NCBI GenBank assembly: GCA_019241915.1 | Contig: JAFAWI010000629.1 | Span: forward strand, 1 to 14,649 | Length of the DNA: 14,649 nt | From: Alphaproteobacteria bacterium | GTDB taxonomy: Bacteria > Pseudomonadota > Alphaproteobacteria > ATCC43930 > CGMCC-115725 | Reading direction: 5' to 3' | In this document: in pieces, positions 14,313-14,649 of the stretch | Layout: each line of letters begins with the position of its first letter | How positions within the stretch are numbered: position 1 is the first letter of the stretch | Notes under the pieces: model-generated | The model's input: only the letters and a program-made list of their open reading frames with translations | What the model was told of the DNA's origin: nothing | The model's database searches: none | Translations under genes and position numbers: made by a program

Positions 14313-14649
14313 TTAAAGCAGCGGCTTGATCAGGAAGATCCGGGTGGCGCCGTCGGGTGGGCAGGCGATCTCGCCAAAGCGGCGGTAGCCGTGCCGCCCG
14401 TAAAAGCTCGGCGCCTGAAACGTTATGGTGTAGACGAAAACCGCGCTGCAGCCGCGGCGGCGCGCCTCGGTCTCGGCGACAGCGACGATCCGGCTGCCGA
14501 GACCGGCGCTGCGCAATTCCTCGGGGAGGTAGAACAGGTCGAGAAAGAACAGCCCGAACGAGGTATGCCCGAGAAGACCGCCGACCGGTTTGCCACTGGT
14601 TTGATCGCGAACGACGACATCAAGAGTACTCGCGTCGTTCGGGCGGAAC
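14313..14649 (-). CDS. GNAT family N-acetyltransferase, C-terminal part
   Basis: The frame is open on the - strand from the right edge to a TAA at 14313-14315, giving about 111 codons; the start lies outside the window. The visible part contains the GNAT core: a VGGLLGHTSFGLFFLDLFYL strand pair, then the acetyl-CoA pyrophosphate loop (motif A) RSAGLGSRI. Next come a helix with AETEARRRGC and the closing FQAPSFYGRHGYRRFGEI (motif B), whose F-Y-x-x-x-G-Y pattern is diagnostic. It transfers an acetyl group to an amine of unknown identity. A TTG inside the frame (14514-14516) is not a credible start because motif A needs the upstream strands. Confidence 0.85.
   Translation of the reverse strand, partial: FRPNDASTLDVVVRDQTSGKPVGGLLGHTSFGLFFLDLFYLPEELRSAGLGSRIVAVAETEARRRGCSAVFVYTITFQAPSFYGRHGYRRFGEIACPPDGATRIFLIKPLL

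Noticed and set aside
1..14649. Mobile elements, CRISPR, tRNA/rRNA or phage features
   Set aside because: No transposase, integrase, direct-repeat array, tRNA cloverleaf or rRNA segment was seen. The strand switches in 7143-10233 are explained by ordinary genes.

Overview
The window is gene-dense, very GC-rich DNA (about 70% by eye) with short intergenic gaps and several stop/start overlaps. Gene content and style suggest a free-living alphaproteobacterium; this is inference, because the window holds no rRNA, tRNA or other phylogenetic marker. No insertion sequence, integrase, CRISPR array, tRNA or rRNA gene was seen.

Region 1 (1-7218, + strand) reads as the end of an exopolysaccharide or surface-glycan locus. 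The order is: the C-terminal part of a flavin-dependent monooxygenase-like protein, an ATP-grasp ligase, a type II thioesterase-like hydrolase, a CpsD/BY-kinase-like ATPase lacking the Walker A lysine, a Wzx-like flippase, a GT4 glycosyltransferase, and a Tat-exported family GH10 glycanase. Two junctions are stop/start overlaps (1752-1755 and 6079-6082), so much of the region is probably co-transcribed. A strong 37-nt hairpin lies exactly between the monooxygenase and ATP-grasp genes. The first three genes look like a small tailoring module joined to Wzx/Wzy glycan machinery.

Region 2 (7143-10233, mixed strands) continues the glycan theme. An O-antigen ligase/ExoQ-like polymerase (-) overlaps the glycanase gene tail to tail by 76 bp. 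It is followed by a secreted protein made of two 75-residue repeats (+) and a second GT4 glycosyltransferase (-). With the polymerase, flippase, transferases, tyrosine-kinase-like regulator and glycanase all present, this resembles a Wzx/Wzy-dependent export pathway. The outer-membrane exporter and the initiating transferase must lie elsewhere.

Region 3 (10354-13811) is a metabolic island. An unrecognised protein with an internal duplication (-) is divergent from a three-gene + strand series: a class II aldolase/adducin-family protein, an Ldh-type (malate/L-lactate/ureidoglycolate) NAD(P)-dependent dehydrogenase, and a methylmalonyl-CoA-epimerase-like VOC protein. The 181-bp divergent gap contains an AT-rich block with promoter-like elements facing both ways. 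The pathway substrate cannot be read from the sequence.

Region 4 (13878-14649) holds a small cysteine-containing lipoprotein (+) and the C-terminal part of a GNAT acetyltransferase (-) that runs off the right edge.
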